NCBI GenBank assembly: GCA_031771865.1
Contig: JASISA010000022.1
Coordinates: 124,001 to 188,000 of the forward strand
Source: Nothophaeocryptopus gaeumannii
Lineage: Eukaryota; Ascomycota; Dothideomycetes; Mycosphaerellales; Mycosphaerellaceae
Reading direction: 5' to 3'
Length of the DNA stretch: 64,000 nucleotides
Each line of letters begins with the position of its first letter. Positions within the stretch are counted from its first letter, which is position 1. This document shows positions 60,260 through 64,000 of the stretch, in pieces. The translations under genes and the position numbers were made by a program. The notes under the pieces were generated by a model that was not told the origin of the DNA, made no database searches, and saw only the letters and a list, made by a program, of their open reading frames with translations.

Positions 60260-63200
60260 ATGGCCGACCAAGAAGAGACTCCTCGGCAAAATGGGGCCAA
60301 AACCTCACGGAGTGGCAATGAGAAAGACGAGCGCGCCGCCAACGGAGATGTCAAGCCGCAAGAAGACTCCAAAACTTCCGAAAAGTCATCAACCCTTACT
60401 CGATTTCGGCAGAAACTTGGGTTGGATGCCCAAACGATTATTCTGATGTTCAAAGCTTCACTACCACCAACCATTGCCATTGCAATGTATCAGAGCAATG
60501 CGGGCACGTCAGTCTACCAGAGCCTGGGTTATCTCGTAGCAATCACGTCGGTACTCGGTATGGCGATTCTCCCTCGAGGCATGTTTCTACAGACAATGTA
60601 AGTGAGCAGGGGAAAGGGCATGGGGAAACGAACTGACACTACCGAGGCTTTTGAATATCCTATCTGTGTGTATTGGAGCCGCTATGTGTCTCCTTTCGCT
60701 ATACTGCGCCATTCAAGCTCGAGTCCACACGACTGCTCCTGGAACACCTCCTGGAGCTTACAACTCATCTGCGTCTGCGGTTTTAGCGATCTGGCTCTTG
60801 TTTCAGACCTTCCTTGTCAACGCGCTGAGAGCCGCTAGACCTCAATTCCAATTTCCTGTGATCATATATTCAATTTTGATCTGCGTTGCTTTGACATATG
60901 GCGTCAGATTCCCCACGATGACCTACGCTATAAGCTTCGTCGAACGTCTTATCGAATCCTTTCTCACTGGATTCGCACTGGCTACCGGTGTCTCTCTGTT
61001 CGTCTTTCCAATATCATCCAGGAAGGTTCTGATGAAAGAGGTGAGGAAAAATGGCTGAAAGCCACTTCGCGTGTTTGATATATGCTGACCCTTCCTCCTT
61101 CACTCTGCAGGTTACTGGGTACCTACTCGGGCTGGGCGGCGCCTTGAATGCGCAGGCAGCATACCTAGACTCTCTAGAGGGTTGGGACCCAATGGAGAAG
61201 CTGAAGCACTCAGAGGCTAAAGATGTCGGACAAAACAAGAAGAAAGCAGCTGAGAAAGAGCAGCTCATTTTCGCAACGCCTCAAGGCATCAAGCTGAAGG
61301 AGCTCATGGCCAAGATTTTCGAACTGCATACGAACATACCCACGGACTGTGAATTTGCTAGGCGAGAATTCGCTCTGGGCAAGCTAAGCGCAAAGGACAT
61401 GACTGATCTCTGGAAGGTTATACGACGTGTTCTCATCCCTATTGCTGGCTTGAGCTCCGTCATTGATATTCTCCAGCGACGAGCTGAAGCTTCAGGATGG
61501 CCAAAGCCAGACCTCAGTCAAGCAGAGCTCAACAACACGCATCAGCACGTTGACAATTTGCACGCGCTAATGAAGCGACTCCATGAGCCTGTCGCCACGA
61601 TGAGCAGCAACATCAATGGCGCCTTTCAGCATGCACTTCTGACCCTGGATCTCATTAAGCCTCCGAAGAAGAAGGGCCCGGATGTGGAGAGCAAAGGCGA
61701 TGCTCCTATGCCGGGCACACCTGAATTCGCCGATGGCTTCAAGCATCAAATCGACGACTTCCTCGACAGCAGGCAACAGACGCTACGCGAGTGGTGTCAC
61801 GAGAACGGTATCGAGCTGCCGCCGGACTTCTTTCAGACCTCTTTTGTCCGTCCTCAACACTTCGACATCAGCAACGAACACATTCGGGAAAGAAATCAAC
61901 GCCAACTCTTCTTTGGCCTATACGTCCACCATCTGCTTCACAGAGCTGCACTGGCAGCCCTGGAAGTCGTTATATTCGCAGATCAGCTGAAGTCTCAGGG
62001 TCACCTGAAACGGACGAAGCTGATTATACCGGGCATCAGGACGCTGAAGAAATGGGCCATTTCGACTTTGGGAAAGGAAGATAGGCACGACGAAGACTAC
62101 TTCACTGCAGATCTAGATGATTCTGCAATACGAAATCTGGATCTCGGGGAGTCATTTGGGAAGTCGAAGGATCCAGAACACCTTCCACCTCAGAATGCTT
62201 GGGAGTCATTTGGAGAAGGCATTCGCATGATGCCCAAGTTCTTCCGCAGTGACTATTCGGCTTTTGCATTCCGCGTTTGCGCGGCCACCATGTCAGTTGC
62301 GATCATCTGCTATCTGGAATCGAGTCAAACATGGTTCTTAACGAACAGGATCCTATGGGCCATGATCATGGTGCCCATTTCAATGACCAGGTTTGCGGGC
62401 CAATCCACTTGGTCCTTTGCCCTGCGAATCCTCGGAACAGCGATTGCCATGATTGCCTCGTATGTCATCTGGTACATCGTCGACGGCAAAACACCGGGTG
62501 TCATAGTCTTCCTGTGGCTCTGGTTATTCCTGGCGTTCTACGTTGTCATCAAGTTCAAGCAGTACGTTATCATTGGCATCATCTCCATCGTCACAGCAAT
62601 CTTGATCATCGGCTACGAGCTTCAAGTCCATGTCATCGGAGTTCAAGCTTCTGAGTCCAATGGTCAGCCAGCATACGAGACGTACAAACTCGCACCGTAC
62701 CGTCTTGCTACTGTCTGTGGTGGCCTCTTGGTAGCCTACATCTGGACAATCTTCCCGTACCCAGTGTCCGAAGCCACCGAGCTCAGGAAAGACTTGGGCG
62801 GCGCCCTGTACCTCCTGGCCAATCTCACTTCCGTGGTCCATGAAACCGTCAAATCTCGCGTGCAGAAGACAGACGGGAATGAAAACGACAAAGGCAGCAG
62901 GGCCTTCCATCTTGACAAGGCTCGGATGAAGATCTTCACGAAGCTTCTCGGCCTCATTTCCACTCTCCAGCAGAACTCGGCCTTCTCGAAAGCCCAGATC
63001 CGAGTCGGTGGCCGGTTTCCGAGAGAAGAGTATGAGCAATTGATCGACTGCATCCAGCGTGTTCTTCAGTACACCATTCTTATCAGCTACGCGTCGCGAA
63101 CATTCTCGGCTGCTGATGTTGATACCGAGTGGTCTGCTGACTTCAGGAAGCTTCTCCGTAATTCAGGGGCCACATCTCACAAGCTGACATCTTTGCTGTC

Positions 63201-63588
63201 GCTACTCTCGTCGGCTCTTGCTCACGGACGGGCACTGCCTCCCTACTTGGAAATCCCGCAGCATGCGAGATACATCAAGGCGATGGAGAACATCGACCAC
63301 GATATCTTGAGTGTCCGGCACATTGCCCAGCCGGAGTACTCGGCGTTTGCTGTCATTCAAATCTGCGCACAGTGCATCAATGATGATGTTGTGAAAATTA
63401 CGAAGTGAGTATTGATACCGATCAAGTGAAACGAAGGTGATTGTCGGTGAGCTAACATCTGATTCAGACACGTCAAGACACTCGTGGGTGTCATTGACTT
63501 CAGCTTCCACATGCCCGAGCACAAGGAGGATGATTCTGATGATTGGAGTATTGAGTCGGAACATCTGAAGAAGACTAGTGATACGTAG
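60260..63588 (+). CDS. ArAE_2-type 6TM exporter-like membrane protein (FUSC-like)
   Basis: Four exons: 60260-60597, 60647-61040, 61111-63404 and 63468-63588, giving 1048 aa. A disordered, charged start (MADQEETPRQNGAKTSR) precedes the first six-helix bundle (about 70-245). Its pieces are TIILMFKASLPPTIAIAMYQ, LVAITSVLGMAILPRGMF, and after the intron NILSVCIGAAMCLLSLYC. A long soluble region follows (about 250-640). The second bundle (about 650-820) includes FRVCAATMSVAIICYLESS, IIGIISIVTAILIIGYEL and LATVCGGLLVAYIWTIFPYP. A C-terminal cytosolic domain ends the protein. The double bundle with YP after the last helix matches the fungal ArAE_2_N/DUF2421 family, related to bacterial aromatic-acid exporters. 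The substrate is unknown. The second intron's acceptor is a GAG at 60644-60646, unusual but in phase. Confidence 0.92.
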
Positions 63589-64000
63589 TGAACACATTGT
63601 ACAGAACCACGACAGTGAAAACTGTGAGGTATTCCGACAGCGCACGAAGCTTGCATTGTCAATTCTGTGGAGCAGATCGTCTTGCTATGTGGTACATAGC
63701 GGGACAACCGAAATGGATCCGGACAGTCAACTTCGACAGTCAACCTTCCTGGTCGCCTCTCAGCTTTTCGTCTCCCTCTCCATCTCCCTCTCCCTCTCTC
63801 TTTATTCACCGTACGCCACGGTATAGCTGTCTCAACCAATACTTCCAAACAAGTTACATCTACCAGGAGGCAATATGAAATCTATCGTAGGCAATTCAGT
63901 GAGCCTGAATTGCCGATCCTTTTGGCTCTTCCTACCTCCTAGCATTAGAGAAGTAGTTCGGGATATCAGGCTCTCTGGACGCGGGCTATCCTCTATACTA
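63589..64000. other. 3' flank at the window end
   Basis: 412 bp after the exporter gene. It holds a CTCCCTCTCCCTCT pyrimidine run (about 63770-63800) and a perfect hairpin. No gene is supported; the sequence continues beyond the window. Confidence 0.5.
63890..63914. repeat. perfect inverted repeat, 10-bp arms, 5-nt loop
   Basis: GGCAATTCAG, a five-base spacer, then CTGAATTGCC. The stem is perfect. It lies about 300 bp after the exporter stop codon. It could be a 3' RNA hairpin, a regulator site or the end of a mobile element that continues outside the window. Confidence 0.75.

Noticed and set aside
1..64000. tRNA, rRNA and CRISPR elements
   Set aside because: I looked for tRNA T-loop words (GGTTCGAATCC-like) and spaced direct repeats and found none that fit.

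Overview
The window is 64 kb of a filamentous ascomycete nuclear genome. Genes are dense and lie on both strands. Introns are short (about 50-105 nt) with GT..AG borders, and several carry CTAAC/CTGAC-like branch sites. The gene set is typical of Pezizomycotina: a DUF7729 surface protein, an ArAE_2-type 6TM exporter, a fibroin-3-like membrane protein and an HSP9/12 protein. A Dothideomycete, perhaps a Capnodiales-type black fungus, is my inference from protein style; nothing here proves the species. I saw no rRNA, tRNA, CRISPR array or biosynthetic cluster.

Layout. 0.8-2.1 kb: an Fe(II)/2-oxoglutarate oxygenase. 2.3-8.4 kb: a divergent pair, VPS27 (ESCRT-0) and a DOA4/USP8-type deubiquitinase, both acting on ubiquitinated cargo at the multivesicular body. 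8.8-20.7 kb: CWC22, a PNPOx/ferredoxin-reductase fusion flavoprotein, a dynamin-family GTPase, the RES-complex protein IST3 and a VAM7-like PX/SNARE protein. 20.9-24.1 kb: the sulfite reductase flavoprotein subunit (MET10). 25-31 kb: a low-complexity small protein, a PP2A activator (PTPA/RRD) and an unrecognised AT-hook nuclear protein. 31-35 kb: an MFS transporter with a frameshift and a zinc-less MDR oxidoreductase. 35-41 kb: an LMBR1-family membrane protein, a variant RING protein and a cysteine-rich single-pass membrane protein. 42-46 kb: a decayed MFS fragment, an HSP9/12 stress protein and fumarase with a probable second, cytosolic start. 48-56 kb: a DUF7729 protein, a PH-domain protein and a C2H2 transcription factor. 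57.7-63.6 kb: a DHH phosphoesterase with a one-base frameshift beside its catalytic motif, a 339-bp MITE with near-perfect inverted ends, and an ArAE-type exporter.

Most genes are independent housekeeping genes. Functional pairings are VPS27 with DOA4 (shared promoter, same pathway), VAM7 nearby in endosome/vacuole traffic, and CWC22 with IST3 in the activated spliceosome. Many long open frames begin at TTG or GTG; I moved those starts to the first in-frame ATG. I rebuilt introns by hand from splice signals, reading phase and family conservation, so exon borders are good hypotheses, not measurements. The points most worth a second look are the two single-base frameshifts (pseudogene or assembly error), the MITE, the alternative starts of fumarase and of the DHH protein, and the AT-hook protein.
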